Of a stretch of 28,282 nt of DNA, positions 28,174 through 28,282 are shown in pieces. The position numbers and the translations under genes were made by a program. Source of the stretch: an uncultured Oscillospiraceae bacterium. GTDB lineage: Bacteria; Bacillota; Clostridia; Oscillospirales; Acutalibacteraceae. Every line of letters starts with the position of its first letter. Positions within the stretch are counted from its first letter, which is position 1. The notes beneath the pieces were generated by a model. That model had not been told where the DNA came from. It saw only the letters and a program-made list of their open reading frames with translations, and did not search any database. Where the stretch lies: contig UQOE01000022.1 of the NCBI GenBank assembly GCA_900542575.1, forward strand, positions 1 through 28,282, read 5' to 3'.

Positions 28174-28282
28174 AAAATTATATTATTTTTTTGCATCATT
28201 CTTTTTTTCCCAGCCGTATCTTAAGATGGCGAATTTACAATGTAAGTGCAACACATAGAAATGACACATAGCTTTCCTGTAC

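Noticed and set aside
28174..28282. Partial gene or terminator at the right end
   Set aside because: AT-rich with only a weak imperfect palindrome near 28215; no open frame with a ribosome site and no stem followed by a T run.

Overview
The window is chromosomal DNA of a mid-GC Firmicute of class Clostridia, probably of the Oscillospiraceae/Ruminococcaceae type. The signs are the class III (Firmicute) fructose-1,6-bisphosphatase, HemZ, long-form HPF, an ANTAR regulator next to glnA, strong AGGAGG ribosome binding sites, several TTG starts, and near-consensus sigma-A promoters with 17-bp spacers. Genus and species cannot be fixed from the sequence alone. I see no phage, IS element, CRISPR array or rRNA gene. 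This is an ordinary core-genome neighbourhood with some unusual regulatory DNA.

Layout. 1-2.7 kb: possible tail of an upstream gene with a terminator, then a small zinc-ribbon protein and fbp on the minus strand. 2.7-4.9 kb: tRNA-Ala(GGC), an AmrS-type radical SAM enzyme (minus) and a class I glutamine amidotransferase-like hydrolase (plus). 4.9-5.6 kb: acyl-ACP thioesterase (minus). 5.7-15.5 kb: a tightly packed plus-strand operon with repeated ATGA overlaps: recJ, bifunctional rel, dtd, metallo-beta-lactamase hydrolase, hemZ, uridine-kinase-like kinase, MATE/SpoVB-like flippase. 15.5-17.3 kb: HU, rqcP, a DivIC/FtsB-type division protein and a YabR-type S1 protein. This is the Bacillus yabM-yabR neighbourhood without mazG (yabN), yabP, yabQ or spoIIE. 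17.3-21.2 kb: hpf, a THUMP RNA methyltransferase, radA and a conserved gene of unknown function. 21.3-24.7 kb: phosphoglucomutase/phosphomannomutase and convergent asnB. 25.0-26.9 kb: a glutamine synthetase-family gene and an ANTAR RNA-binding regulator. 27.0-28.2 kb: two small exported proteins, one ending in a sortase-like signal.

The most interesting part is the asnB/glnA divergent region. asnB has a perfect consensus promoter followed by a leader of about 174 nt. The leader holds two tandem attenuators. Each begins with nearly the same 12-base element, GACAA(A/T)GG(C/T)GTC, which can fold as a hairpin with a hexaloop having A at position 1 and G at position 4, the known signature of ANTAR targets. 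In each case the same bases also form the 5' strand of a terminator hairpin followed by a U tract. The ANTAR protein encoded about 1.6 kb away, right after the glutamine synthetase gene, is the obvious candidate antiterminator. Its receiver domain lacks the phosphoacceptor Asp, and the neighbouring GlnA-like protein is altered at active-site positions usually conserved in GS-I. I infer a nitrogen-control module in which asparagine and glutamine synthesis are linked by RNA antitermination. This rests on sequence reading and needs testing.
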